Positions 22,501 through 34,042 of a stretch of 64,000 nucleotides of DNA are shown here, in pieces; position 1 is the stretch's first letter, and each line of letters starts with the position of its first letter. Below the pieces are notes generated by a model, which made no database searches, had not been told where the DNA came from, and saw only the letters and a program-made list of their open reading frames with translations. A program made the position numbers and the translations under genes. Source of the stretch: Cololabis saira (Eukaryota > Chordata > Actinopteri > Beloniformes > Belonidae); contig NC_084601.1 of the NCBI RefSeq assembly GCF_033807715.1, forward strand, positions 3,216,001 to 3,280,000. Reading direction: 5' to 3'.

Positions 22501-22832
22501 ATCCCCATATTGTACATTTCTGTCTATACTGTTCATTTCTGTTTATACTTTTTATCTGTCATCTGTCATCCTACGTCACTTTTTGTAAAGATTCATATCC
22601 GGCTCTTTTTAATCCTCATATTGTACATTTCTGTTTATTTCTGTTATACATTTTACTTTATTCTATCTCTTAGTTTATCTCCATATATATTTGTTTGCTT
22701 TTCTATTTTTTTTATTTTTTACTTTTATTTTTATTTTTATTTTTACTGTATTGCACCAATCACCACAACAAATTCCTTGTGTGTGTTAACAAACTTGGCA
22801 ATAAACCCCCTTTCTGATTCTGATTCTGATTC
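22500..22832 (+). mobile_element. LINE 3' end with (GATTCT)n tail
   Basis: T-rich 3' untranslated sequence followed by ATTGCACCAATCACCACAAC, CTTGGCAATAAA and a GATTCT repeat is typical of a fish non-LTR retrotransposon tail. No coding part is left. Confidence 0.6.
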
Positions 22833-22910
22833 TTCAACGTTTAGATGAAACATGCTTTATTTGTTTAAGTAGAAAATATCTTGCTTGATCTACTTTTAAA
22901 AATGAAGGCA

Positions 22911-23089
22911 GGGTGGGGGGGGGGGCCTCGCAGGCGGTGGGTTGCCTCCCTCCTACTTCTCCCTTCTGTGGGGTTGCCGGTGGCCTGGGTTCCGGGCTCT
23001 TCCTTGTCGGCCTCTGGTCTCGCGGGTGGCGGGGTTGCTCCCCCCCCTCCCCCACTATGGATACACTTCAGGTGGAGCTTTGTTTGGTT

Positions 23090-23151
<62 letters not shown>

Positions 23152-23174
23152 ACATATAGTCATTTAGTCACATG

Positions 23175-23232
<58 letters not shown>

Positions 23233-23701
23233 TGATCATATACACACACACACACACACACATAGACATACACACTGGCTTGTTCACCTGCATGCTGGCT
23301 CTCTAGTTTTTGGGTTTAGGTAGCGGTAGCGATAGCTTAGCTCAGACTGCGATCAGATCTCAAGATTTAGGTCGATTGCTGTTCGTGTTTTGGTTGGCTC
23401 TGTGCCGGTTTCGTGCTTTGTTTGCGGTTTTTTGTTGCAGATTTCCAGTGCTTGACGTGTGTCTCCGTGTGTTCCTGCTTCCTGGATTGGCAGTGGATGT
23501 CGTCACCCCCCCCCCACCCCCTCCCCCCCTAAAAAAAAACAAAAAAAAAAAAAACACTGGGTTTGTATGTGTATATTTATGTATGTGTACGCATATGTGT
23601 GCGTGTATATATGTATATATTACATATAGTAATAATGCACATATATACACTTTTGGTTTCTACCGTCATGGTATCAATCAATAATATGTGTGCAGACAAG
23701 G

Positions 23702-23734
<33 letters not shown>

Positions 23735-23739
23735 AAGAA
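22911..23739 (+). mobile_element. Poly(A)-ended retroposon with 13-bp target duplication
   Basis: It is flanked by AAAAATGAAGGCA at 22898-22910 and 23740-23752, and ends in an A-rich tail from 23703. The body is G-rich at first, then holds three CA arrays (about 23094, 23178 and 23243), then a T/A-rich part. This resembles the 3' untranslated region of a teleost L1-like LINE. No reverse-transcriptase frame is present, so it is a 5'-truncated insertion. Confidence 0.75.
23094..23263. repeat. Three (CA)n microsatellites
   Basis: Runs at about 23094-23157, 23178-23229 and 23243-23262, all inside the retroposon. Confidence 0.9.
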
Positions 23740-23752
23740 AAAAATGAAGGCA

Positions 23753-24047
23753 ACTTTTTCGCATGAGATTTTTATGTAGATTAGGACTAGTCTTTGTATA
23801 AACTACTTAATTTTTAGTATGTACAAAATTCATTTGCAAGTAAAGTCAACTTAATTTTGATAAATAAAGTAAACTTAACACAATTAAGTTGACTGTACTT
23901 GCAAAATGTATTATTTACATACAAAAAATTAAGTTTATGTAGTTTATACAAAGACTAGTCTTTCTTGATTTACATAATAATCTCATGCAAAAAGTTGCCT
24001 TATTTTTTTTAAGCAGATCAAGCACAATATTTGTATCAGTGTATTTG
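23753..24047. mobile_element. Palindromic element interrupted by the retroposon
   Basis: Arms meet near 23880: the left arm (CATGAGATTTTTATGTAGAT, GGACTAGTCTTTGTATAAAC) is complementary to the right arm down to AAAAAGTTGCCTTA. The outermost left arm (TTGCTTGATCTACTTTTAAA) lies at about 22880-22900, on the other side of the retroposon, and pairs with AAGCAGATCAAGCAC at the right. Confidence 0.75.
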
Positions 24048-24738
24048 CGTTCTGTCTGGGAGCAGATGAGATTACGATGTGCAGACCGCAGCTACATCAT
24101 TTTCAAGCGCATATTTGTAGTTCCAACTCATAACTGTGACTGAAGAGACATAGAGACGGAACAAAGAAGTGGTTGAAACAGATTCTTCCACACCTCTCCC
24201 TGTTCTGCCTGGAGGCTCCTCACAGGTACGATTTTTTGCCCTGAACTGAAAATGAGAATCTCCAAATTAGAAGTCAGGGAGTCGTGTCGGAGCCTGACCT
24301 TAGATTCTCACCTCCTATCCAGCCGGACCTGTGAATACTGGATCTGATCTACTTGATGGCTCTGCTACGCCGCTCTGCTCTCCTCTCAGCTCTTCTTTAG
24401 TACTTATTCAATGCTTTTTTTCTATAGGTTGATATTCTATCATCAGGAAGCACATAATCTGTGCCAGCTCTATTTAGCTTGAAGCTTGAATATTGCATAT
24501 AGCAGGGTATAGCAAGGGCTAGTGCTACGGGGGTCACCCGACAGGACAGAGGACACAGGGTTTCGTGCAGGAAACGTTTATTTACACCCAAGACACACGT
24601 GCCGACTCAGCAGCTTCCTCCCAGCAGAGACCTCTTGCTGGTATGCAGCCGCTCTTTACGAAGCCAGGCAGGGTGGAGAGGTAGATTGGGCACAGGTGTG
24701 CCCAATCAACTGAGTGGCTGCTCCTCCACCCTGCCACA
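24048..24738. other. Unassigned stretch with a small foldback
   Basis: GGCAGGGTGGAG (24667) faces CTCCACCCTGCC (24724), and TTGGGCACAGGTGTGCCCAA between them is a perfect 20-bp palindrome. No gene is supported. Confidence 0.5.
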
Positions 24739-25740
24739 CAGGGATATTCAACTGGCGGCCCGCGGGCCACTTGCGGCCCACCAGGAGCTTTTATGTGGCC
24801 CCTGGTCATATTTAAAAAAAGGGGGGGAAAGTAGTGTTGTCCCGATCGATCGGACGTCACTTCCGGTCGGAGTCACTTCCGGTCAGCGGTCGGCGTCACT
24901 TCGGGCCGGCAAGAGAAACTAACATGGTTTACTTATGACATTTTGTTTATTAATAAAAGTTTAAGATGCTGGGTAGTTTTTCAGTTGGTTAAAGATTCAT
25001 TGGACAGTGTTTGTGCATGTTAATATCTTTTCGAGAGGTTTTTTACTACTTCAGATTTTTTGAGAGTGTTGCACAGTGATAATGTTTGTCACATTATGTT
25101 TATAGAGGACTTGTTTACATCATTAGCTTCTAGGATTGGCCTGAATTTTTTTTCATTTGAATCTCTAAATGAGGACTTTGCATTTCAGATGAACTTCTAA
25201 ACCTCCTATAATTTCATGTGATTGTTTTGTTTTGCTGATATAATGCACAGATGTGTCATTAATAAAGGAGCTTATGGTTAATATTGTGGTTGCTTATTTA
25301 TAACATCAAACTGGCTACTATGGACTGAAATGGTTGTGCTCAATGCTTAATATAATATTCAAATAAGGAAATCTTGGTGGAAAGTGGTACTTTGTCATTA
25401 TGGCGTGTTTTATTAAAAGTAGGTCTAAAATATCAACTTCATTAAGTTTGCACAATGCATGGTTTCAAAATGAACTTGCATTTAAAATAATATTTCTTTA
25501 TCTGAATATTATATTTAACATTCACAATGACTAAATCTGGAGACAATTAATACATAATTCATATGTAAACTAGACAGATATATTCTCCTGCTCATTCCTG
25601 AGCACAAATCTATTATATATACATAAATCTTCGTCTTTGAGTGAAAAATACATTTTGAAAACCCCCAAAATTTCAGTGCGGCCCTCTCCATACAGTCTTT
25701 TTGCAGATGTGGCCCCCGGCCTAATCTAATTGAAGATGAA
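24739..25740. mobile_element. hAT-like CAGGGATATTCAACTGGCGG element
   Basis: The left end CAGGGATATTCAACTGGCGG and the facing right part GTGGCCCCCGGCCTAATCTA are inverted partners, but the last bases of the right end are degraded, so the boundary is approximate and no duplication is visible. At 24829-24910 there is a second fragment starting GTGTTGTCCCGATCGATCGG with a threefold GTCACTTCCGGTC-like repeat. Confidence 0.6.
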
Positions 25741-25941
25741 TGTGAATATAGTGTAGCAATGTTATATGTATGTGTGGATGTGTCGGGGCAGGGCATAACA
25801 TTAATAAGCAGGTTATTTGATCTTATGTTTAATTACTTTCTCTGTAAGCTGTTGAACCATTAGCAAATGGAAAATACATTGATTTTTATGGCACATGGAG
25901 TTTGCCATATATGAGCGCATCCTGCAGGTTTCCTCTGCGAC

Positions 25942-26374
25942 AAGTCTGGGACGTACACTGCAAAAACTCAAAATCTTATCAGGAACATTTGTCTTATTTC
26001 TAGTTAAAATGTCTCATTTTTAGTCAAAAAATCTCATTACACTTAAAACAGGAGTCATCGACAGAAAAATAACTTATTTGACAATTTTCACCTGTTTCAA
26101 GTAAATTTTCACTTAAAATAAGTAGAAAAATCTTCCAGTGGGACAAGATTTATCTTCTCATTACAAGCAAAACAATATTGCTCCACTGGCAGATTTTTCT
26201 ACTTATTTTAAGTGAAAATCTACTTGAAACAGCTGAAAATTGTTGTTTTTTCCAGTGATGACTCTTGTTTTAAGTGTAATGAAATTTTCTTTTACTAAAA
26301 ATGAGAGATTTTAACTAGAAATAAGACAAATATTCTATAGATTTTGAGTTTTTGCAGTGCAAGTCTGGGACGTA
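25942..26374. mobile_element. Palindromic CACTGCAAAAACTC element with 15-bp flanking repeats
   Basis: The element is 25957-26359. CAAGTCTGGGACGTA lies immediately on each side, perfect over 15 bp. Other complete copies have only TA on each side. It is a full-length palindrome with both GCAGTG ends. Confidence 0.9.
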
Positions 26375-27010
26375 GCGGCCCATTACCACACACGTCCCGT
26401 CAGAAGACGCTCCAGCAGCAAACAGTCAGGTTTCAAACCTCCATCCCAAGCAAAGTTGCTGCTATGGGACCCTGCAAAACATGGCGTGTCTTTTGGATGC
26501 TGGCGCTGCGGGATGGGATCCAACCGCAGAGGCCCCGTGGGTGAGGGGGCGCAGGTTTTACTCCTCCATGGAAGGGAGGGCGACCAGGGAGGGGCGGCGG
26601 CTGGGCCAAGTGGAGCGTAAGCCGGCCCTGCTGGTGTGCTGGCCCCTGTGAACCGAGCAGCGATTGAGTATTAGTGCCTGGGGCTAAATGTTGCACCTTT
26701 GACAGTGTCAGGGTGGCACTATAGTGGCGGGACAGCTCCACGCTTCTGCTACATTAAACACCAAACGACTGTTGATGTCTTTACTCCGTAAAACTTGAAC
26801 TGATGGATTATACGGAGATACAGACTCGGCATATGGAAGAGGAAGAATATAGTTGGGGGGCGAGAGGGGGTCCCTGATGCCATGGTTTTCAATTCAGTTA
26901 TTGTGCTTTCTTCAATATTGTCAGAACTGATTGAAAAAAGAGATGGGAAAATATGGGAATTATAAAGAGAAAAAAAAAGGAAAATTTTGTGTCAAGGAAA
27001 GTTTTTCAGC
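26375..27010. other. Unassigned stretch
   Basis: Three overlapping frames at 26344-26741 on both strands show no domain. No repeat end recognised. Confidence 0.4.
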
Positions 27011-27018
27011 CCTGGCAA

Positions 27019-27770
27019 CAGAGCTGGTAGAGTAGCCAAAAATTGTACTCAAGTAAAAGTACTGTTACTTCAGAATAATATGACTAAAGCAGAAGTAAAG
27101 AGTAGTAATCCAAATAATTACTTGAGTAAAAGTAAAAAAGTACTTGGTGAAAAAACTACTCAAGTACTGAGTAACTGTTGAGTAACGTCTGATTTATTTT
27201 TTTAACACAACCATTCAAACAGACAAAAGTACAAAATAATCATCTTCAGGCAAATTAAATTAAATATTATAATATATTAATTAAAATTAATAAAAATAGC
27301 TTAAATTAAAATAATCTTAAAGTAAATTCAAGTACTTTAATAAATAATAAAATAAATAAAATAACAGAATAAAAAAAAAAAATTAATTACAAGTAGCATA
27401 AAATTTCAAGCCTTTGTACTTTTCTTTTTTAACCAGCAGAACTAGAACAAACATGAACTCATAGAAACTCTGTGTGTTTTTGAGTCTGTGTAAATGTGAC
27501 AAAACATGCAAAAACAAACATTTTTCCCAAAGAATCACTCAGTGATGTCATGAGATTGACGCGTACGTGGATAAAAGGGATAAAAGAAAAGTAACAGCTC
27601 AACGTAGCCTAATGTAGCGGAGTAAGAGGAACAGTTTCTTCTTCACAAATCTACTCAAGTAAAAGTAAAAAGTATAGTGATTCAAAACTACTCCTAAAAG
27701 TACAACATTTCCCAAAACTTACTCAAGTAAATGTAACGGAGTAAATGTAACTTGTTACTACCCACCTCTG
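27019..27770 (-). mobile_element. hAT element CAGAGGTGGGTAGTAAC family, copy 1
   Basis: It begins CAGAGCTGGTAGAGTAG and ends TTGTTACTACCCACCTCTG. The flanks CCTGGCAA and ACTGGCGA match in six of eight positions. It shares about 750 bp with 32812-33565 and 54186-54938. ACTCAAGTAAAAGTA motifs are dense at both ends. Non-autonomous. Confidence 0.85.
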
Positions 27771-27880
27771 ACTGGCGACCTGTCCAGGGTGAAAATGAGC
27801 TGGGATAGTTTCCAGCAGACCCCCGTGACCCTGCAAAGGATAAAGCGGGTATAGATAATGGATGGATGGATGGAAGGTTT
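27771..27880 (+). mobile_element. 3' part of SINE-like repeat with TGGA tail
   Basis: ACTGGCGACCTGTCCAGGGT, GAGCTGGGATAGTTTCCAGC and GATAAAGCGGGTATAGATAA followed by a TGGA repeat form the well-known 3' part of a fish SINE/LINE family. Confidence 0.75.
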
Positions 27881-28307
27881 TTCAACTTAAGTCTACTTTT
27901 TCGGGGGGGTTGATATTGATTAAGTGATTTTTCCTTTGAAAACTGCCCAAACTATTTTTTAAATCAGCAAAAGTAGATGCTGTTTCTATTTTTCTTTCAA
28001 ATGCCTTTTAAGACCACAAACTCAGGCTTAATATTCAAAGTTTTATTATGATAAAAAAAAGGGGTATAAATGAAGTCATTCCAATGGGCAACTTAATTTT
28101 TTCAAAGGTTGTGAACGAAACTATTTTGTGCAGAAAGCTGCAGGTGAAAAAGTAAAACCTTTGACCAACTTAAAAAAACATTTGTGGGTTCTTGAAAGTG
28201 CAGACATTTATGAATATTGAAATCCATCCATGTCTGTACCTGAGTGGGAAACTCAAGAGAGAATAAGCATTTAAATAAACCCCAAAATACATACTTTTGC
28301 AGCTTAT
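27881..28307. other. Unassigned AT-rich stretch
   Basis: No coding region or repeat end recognised. Confidence 0.4.
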
Positions 28308-28466
<159 letters not shown>

Positions 28467-28659
28467 TTGATCCGTGTAAAAAAAGTGACATGCTCGCGGT
28501 TTGGTTTTCCCTTTTAAGCTTTTTATTGTTGTTTTGGATTGTGATGTTAAGGGCCACTTTATCTGCTGTCGCTACAAACTCCTTATAATAGTTAAGAATA
28601 GATAGTCGAGATCTTAAGAGGAGACGGCAAATCTGTTCCAACTGTCTACTAAAGGGTAA

Positions 28660-28834
28660 AGGATGTGACATATAAACTACTTTCTCTGACTATTCTCCTC
28701 ACAAATGAGTGATCAATCTCTTCTAAAATATATAAATCATTTAAGACTTTGATGAGTACAGTCTCAGTGCTGTGGTGTGGCCAAAATCCAGACTGAAATG
28801 TGTTAAAAAGATTGTTTTGCATCATAAAAGCATT
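28660..28834 (-). pseudogene. LINE reverse-transcriptase fragment, downstream part
   Basis: The minus strand encodes FMMQNNLFNTFQSGFWPHH followed by STETVLIKVLNDLYI, a hallmark segment of non-LTR reverse transcriptases of the CR1/L2/Rex type (usually QSGFRPHHSTETAL). The upstream part continues at 29719-29792, separated by an 880-bp inserted element. The fragment loses similarity below about 28690. It is a dead copy. Confidence 0.85.
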
Positions 28835-29714
28835 AAAGGTATAATCCATGATTTTGGAGAGCTAGCAAGATTTGAAAGTGGCACCTCCTCTAAGCCCCGC
28901 CCCCTCCTCCCCCTCCCAGCTTTAATCCTGTAAAAACTCTAACCAATCCGTTTCATTCGGTCCGAACGGGTCCTCCACGGCTCACAGTGTCCCAGTGTAA
29001 CCCCCCTCCCTCCCCTCTGCCACGGACCCCCAGTATGTAGTTATTATGTAGTTATTTCCAGAGCAGCTCGGTCCCGCTGTGTGTGAGAGCGGGGAGCAGA
29101 GCGTCAGTCCGGGCTGCTGCTGCAGGACTCTCCGCCCAGCAGCAGCAGCCCGCGGGGACACGTGCAGCCGCACTGAAGACCCGCAGCAGCTCCGGCTCGG
29201 AAGCTGTATGGGGGTCCGTGGGGATGAGCGGAGAGCACCGGTGCGGCTGGCGGAGCGCTGCGGTGCCGTGCAGGCTCTGTTGCCACAGCTACGCCGTAGG
29301 GCTACGCCGTAGGGCTACGGCGTACCCTACGCCGTAGGCTACGCCGTAGGCTATGCCGTAGGGTACGCCGTAGCCGTGGCTCTAGAGCCTGCAGCGCACC
29401 GCCAGCCGCTCTCCACTCTCGCCGGGATGGAGACGCCGGTGGGCAGGATGCACGTTTGGGTGGGCACAGCCCCCCCCTGCCCCCCCCTAAAACCGGCCTT
29501 GCTTACAGGTGAATGAGACATGGGGTAGTTTTGTTGAAAATGTGCTGTCCAAAATGTCCTGGAAAACTCAACTCCTGAAAATGCGCGTTCCCCAAAGTTT
29601 GTGGGGGCGTGGCTTTGGACGGAGCGCTGACGGGAGGGGGAGGAGGGGGCGGGGCTTACAGGAGGTGCCACTTTCAAATCTTGCTAGCTCTCCAAAATCC
29701 TGGATAATACCTTT
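28835..29714. mobile_element. CpG-rich TIR element inserted in a LINE
   Basis: The inverted ends of about 80 bp, starting AAAGGTATAATCCATGATTT, differ by only a few bases, so the copy is fairly young. CATT on each side (28831-28834, 29715-29718) is a possible 4-bp duplication. The interior is GC- and CpG-rich, unlike the AT-rich surroundings, and includes a GCTGCTGCTGCAGG/CAGCAGCAGC hairpin and a palindromic tandem block at 29288-29380. No transposase is recognised. Confidence 0.85.
29288..29380. repeat. Palindromic tandem block of CTACGCCGTAG units
   Basis: About seven units of (GG)CTACGCCGTAG or its complement follow one another. Each unit is itself nearly palindromic, so several alternative hairpins are possible. 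The same core occurs at 12515-12535. Confidence 0.9.
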
Positions 29715-29718
29715 CATT

Positions 29719-29792
29719 TGCTGGAAAACAACCATTTCAATGATTTTCCCCAAAAATGTCAGATTTGATATTGGCCGATAGTTACTAAGTGT
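29719..29792 (-). pseudogene. LINE reverse-transcriptase fragment, upstream part
   Basis: The minus strand reads NYRPISNLTFLGKIIEMV then VFQQ, the conserved reverse-transcriptase region directly before the segment at 28660-28834. Confidence 0.85.
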
Positions 29793-29880
29793 TCTAGCAT
29801 GTTCTGGAAAGCACCTAGAAACAACTTTTGTTGTATTAGACGCTATATAAATACAATTGAATTGAATTTAATTGAATTCT
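29793..29880 (+). mobile_element. LINE/SINE 3' tail with AATTG repeat
   Basis: TTGTATTAGACGCTATATAA followed by an ATTGAATTGAATTTAATTGA repeat is the common 3' tail of fish LINEs and related SINEs. It lies in the opposite orientation to the reverse-transcriptase fragment before it. Confidence 0.6.
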
Positions 29881-30179
29881 TTCACCCATCCTTTCTTTTA
29901 TTTAGTAGTAGCCTTTCATATGGACTGACATTACTTTCTTCCCGCTGCAAGCAGAGCATTGGTCAGCATTATCTGAAACTACACAGCCAACTCATTTGCT
30001 GCCCATCAGTCTGTCATTAGTTGCCGGTGGGCCGTATCTTCAGATTCACCGCATCAATGAACATGTGCCTGCTTTGGTACTTACGTCAAGATGCCTATTA
30101 TGGACAAAGCAAACTGGCACCTTCCCTCACCAACACACACCAAAGCTATTGACAGACTTCTCTCATCTCACTTAAAAAA

Positions 30180-30400
30180 ACACGCTGCTAATAGGGGAAT
30201 GTGGGACATGAAATCACTTTCAGTCGGACATAAAAGGGGCCATTGTGCAACGGCTTGGTGGTAATTACAGCACATAGACCCTTACTGAAGGAAGCTGTTT
30301 AACAAATACGGGCCTGGCCTGGGCCTCTGGCGCTGATCTCATTTGGCTGCATTAATTAGCTCGTTCTGAACCGCAGACCTGGGTGTTAACTCACTGCTCG
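30180..30400. promoter_or_regulatory. Possible conserved non-coding block
   Basis: A non-repetitive block with GGTAATTACAGC and GCATTAATTAGCTC homeodomain-type motifs, and no coding frame. A guess from composition and motifs. Confidence 0.25.
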
Positions 30401-30644
30401 GCTGCTCGGCTGCTCGGCTGGTTGGTTGGTAAGTTGGGATGACTATCAGGACAGTCTGTTCAGTTTTGTTATGAATCTACAGTCGTCTTGAACTCCCTTA
30501 CACCTTTGCGGTGGGTTCCCCCTCCTCCAGCCCATCAGTTAAAGACAGCTGGGGCTTCACAGAGCGCAACAACTGCTCCCCATTCACCGCTTTCAGTCAG
30601 CGCAGCAACAAAAGGCCCGGCAGCCTGCTGCAGTTCTGCAGGCA

Positions 30645-31450
30645 ATCAAAAATGTCCAAAACCCTAGCAATATTAAATAAAACAAATGATTTTTTCTGTC
30701 AAAGAGCACAGTTTTGGATGTATAACTCACTCATAGTTCCATACATGACTTATTGTGTGGAGGTTTGGGGCTAACACCTATAAAACAAATACAAACCCTA
30801 TTTTCCTGTTACAGAAAAGAGCTTTAAGGATAATTAATAGATCTGACTATTATAAACAAACAAATAATCTCTTTATTAAATATAATACTCTAAAATTCCA
30901 TGATATAGCAGAGCAGAAAACTGTTCTATTTGCCTTTAAAGCCCAGCAGAAACTGCTTCCAAACTACATTCAGGATTTGTTCCAGATAAAAGAAACCGCT
31001 CTGACCTGAGGGGGAAACTCATGTTTGAGACGACGACAGCAAGAACTAATATTAAAAAGAGATGTACATCAATTAAGGCAAGAGAAATTTGGAATAGTTG
31101 TGATACGACCTAAAAATGTGCAGTTCTATCTTCAAGTTTAAGGAAATGTTTAAAGAAAATACTGTAAATAAATATAAAACACTATAATTATAAAGTATAT
31201 TATCAAAAAAAAAACATTCTAGAATGTGAAGACGTCAATTTTATATTTTGTCTTATTTATTTGTGTCTTCTTTACGTATGTTTGTTTCCACGGAGTAATG
31301 CTAATGTCTCATATTTAAGCTGATCTTAAGATAAAAAGTGTCTGCACTATAAGCTACGGCTTCAGTTACACTTTTCGGCAAAGGAAATGGTTTTTTTTTA
31401 CCTTTTCATCTTGTTTTGTAAAAAAATGTGTACAAGCTGAAATAAAGATT
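30645..31450 (+). pseudogene. LINE reverse-transcriptase C-terminal region and 3' UTR
   Basis: The frame reads YNSLIVPYMTYCVEVWG, then after a one-base shift NTYKTNTNPIFLLQKRALRI and LKFHDIAEQKTVLFAFKAQQ, the region after the reverse-transcriptase core of CR1/L2/Rex-type LINEs. The 3' untranslated part has CTATAAGCTACGGCTTCAGT and CACTTTTCGG, like those at 51705 and 55200. The fragment ends with GAAATAAAGATTCATAACAT. It is 5'-truncated and frameshifted. Confidence 0.85.
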
Positions 31451-31501
31451 CATAACATAACAAGAGCAGCAGCTCCATTTGTGTGCACTTTAAATGAGTC
31501 T

Positions 31502-32085
31502 GAGGCCACGTTTCCACATAGCCGGGTATTTACAAAAACGGATATTTCCCCCTCTACGTTTTGAAAAATACCATCATTTCCAGGAACCTGCATAAATATC
31601 TGTTAAGGTGCTATGAGCATCCAAACCTACAGGGGGCAGTGTAACGAGAAGATAAAGTCATGCTAGCCAATCAGAATCCTGGAAAAAAACATCAACAAAT
31701 GACACGAGTAACTTCCAGTTACTTCCAACATGAAGGAGAGTCTTTCGTTTGGAGTGACAGAGAAGTGGAGTTACTTTTAAATGTGACTTTAGAATATAAA
31801 ACAGGTAAAATACAAGAAAATATTGACGGTGGCCAAACAAATATTAAACACAGGTGTCACTCATGACGCTGGTGACGTTTCTGTCTCATAATGTGACGTT
31901 CTGAAGCCTAAATGTCCGTTTCTCTCTGTTTACAAGCAAACGTGAAGACAGAGGTTTTGCAAATCTCCACTTTGGCCGGAGTTTTCAGAAATTATGGTTT
32001 TTGGAGACTTTGAGCTTCGTTTTCGTGTAAATGAACGGCCAAAACGCATGAAAACACCACCGTTTTTGCTACGTGGAAACGGGGT
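31502..32085. mobile_element. TIR element GGCC(A/C)CGTTTCCAC
   Basis: The left end GGCCACGTTTCCACATAGC faces the right end GCTACGTGGAAACGGGGTC. TGA at both edges is a possible 3-bp duplication. Sub-terminal AAAAACGG motifs are also inverted. Non-autonomous. Confidence 0.65.
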
Positions 32086-32803
32086 CTGATTACGAGGACC
32101 ATGTTTCTGTTTTTCAAAGATATTTCCTGGATATAGAAGAGAGACATTTAAAAACAAATGTGTCAACAGCTCTCAAGAAAAGCAAAAAGATTCAGCTTCA
32201 GAGACGCAGGAACAGAGCACATAGGGTAAAAGCAGTTACCTAAGAAAACACAGATGAGTTCCAGTAGAGGACGATAAAATAAAAAAAAACTTCTATTTAT
32301 TTAAGATGTATGTAAAGCATCTCTAAATGACACAAAACCTGTCTTTTCAGCTTTTATGAAACCTCCATTTTAGAAGATGGAAATGTTTATATCAATACAT
32401 GCACGTCTGTCACCTAAAAAGCATGACACAAGAAAGCAACTCCAGCAACAAAACACAGATGGATATCTGATATAAACATGCAGAAAAGGACTCAAGGTGG
32501 AAGCCGTTTTAAGAAATGACAACATTTTTATTTCTAATGTACTGTGACAAAAAAAAAAAAAAGATACAAAGGTGATCTGATCTTACTACTAAGCTGAAAG
32601 CATTCAAATAATTACAATTTCTTGTGGTTATTAAGCACGCTAATTAAAAATGTAGTACTGGAGGAGAAGGTGAGTCAGCCCATGCAGTTCACAGCTGGTG
32701 GATCCTTTTGCTTCGTTATAAGAAATGTTAAACTGTTCTTCTTTGCAGAGCTGCTTCAGCTCAAAAACATTTGTGGGATGTCTTTTGTGAACTTGACTTC
32801 TGG
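32086..32803. other. Unassigned AT-rich stretch
   Basis: No coding region or repeat end recognised. Confidence 0.4.
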
Positions 32804-32811
32804 GTTGCGAG

Positions 32812-33565
32812 GAGAGGTGGGCAGAGTAACCAAAAATTGTACTCAAGTAAAAGTACTGTTACTTCAGAATAATATGACTCAAGTAGAAGTAAAAAGTAGT
32901 CATCCAAATAATTACTTGAGTAAAAGTAAAAAGGTACTTGGTGAAAAAACTACTCAAGTACTGAGTAACTGTTGAGTAACGTCTGATTTATTTTTTTAAC
33001 ACAACCATTCAAACAGAGAGTACAAAAGTACAAAATAATCATCTTCAGGCAAATTAAATCAATACAATAATACAATTAAAATTAATAAAAAAATAGCTTA
33101 AATTAAAATAATCTTAAAGTAAATTCAAGTACTTAATAAATAATAAAATAAATAAAATACAGAATAAAAAAATAAATTAAGCACAAGTAGCACAGAATTT
33201 CCAGCCTTTGTACTTTTCTTTTTTAACCAGGCAGAACTAGAACAAACATGAACTCATAGAAACTGTGTGTGTGTTTGAGTCTGTGTAAATGTGACAAAAC
33301 ATGCAAAAACAAACATTTTTCCCAAAGAATCACCCAGTGATGTCATGAGATTGACGCGTACGCGGATAAAAAGGATAAAAGAAAAGAAACAGCTCAACGT
33401 AGCCTAATGTAGCGGAGGAAGAGGAACAGTTTCTACTTCACAAATCTACTCAAGTAAAAGTAAAAAGTATAGTGATTCAAAACTACTCCTAAAAGTACAA
33501 CATTTCCCAAAACTTACTCAAGTAAATGTAACGGAGTAAATGTAACTCGTTACTACCCACCTCTG
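32812..33565 (-). mobile_element. hAT element CAGAGGTGGGTAGTAAC family, copy 2
   Basis: A 754-bp copy with perfect 8-bp duplications GTTGCGAG at 32804-32811 and 33566-33573. Ends and interior match the copy at 27019. This copy fixes the family as hAT-type. Confidence 0.92.
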
Positions 33566-33579
33566 GTTGCGAGTTAACA

Positions 33580-33801
33580 CATATCCATCCATCACCTGTA
33601 CCTGCACGGGTATCTGGTGTATACAGTGGACAGTTGGCCAGTCTATAGCAGGACAATGTAGAATAATCACTTTATACGTTTTTGGACTGTGGGAGGAAGC
33701 TGCAGAGCTCCCACACAAGCATGGGTGAACAGGTAAACTCCACACAGAAACCAGGAACATCTGAGGTAACGGTGCTAACCCCTAGGCCACTGTGCTGCCC
33801 C
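33580..33801 (-). mobile_element. SINE-like repeat with tRNA-like head (reverse)
   Basis: Reads on the minus strand from GGGGCAGCACAGTGGCCTAG through the body with GTTTACCTGTTCACCC and TCCCACAGTCCAAAAA. An old copy of the family at 13060. Confidence 0.65.
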
Positions 33802-34042
33802 TCATTGCACATGATCATTCTCATTTTCAAAATAGTATGGCTCGATGTGCAGTTAAATGTACTGAAGGAGCACCACGATGGGTTTGGTTTTGCCTGGAAT
33901 GGTGTCTGGGTGAATGTGACCAAATCTTTTCCATTTTAGCGTAACTAACCAAACAAACATTGACTTATAATCATTATGATCATATTTGTCAATTGATCCT
34001 CATTTCAGTAGTTTTTTTCAGTAGCTCGGCATGGGGCTAGAT

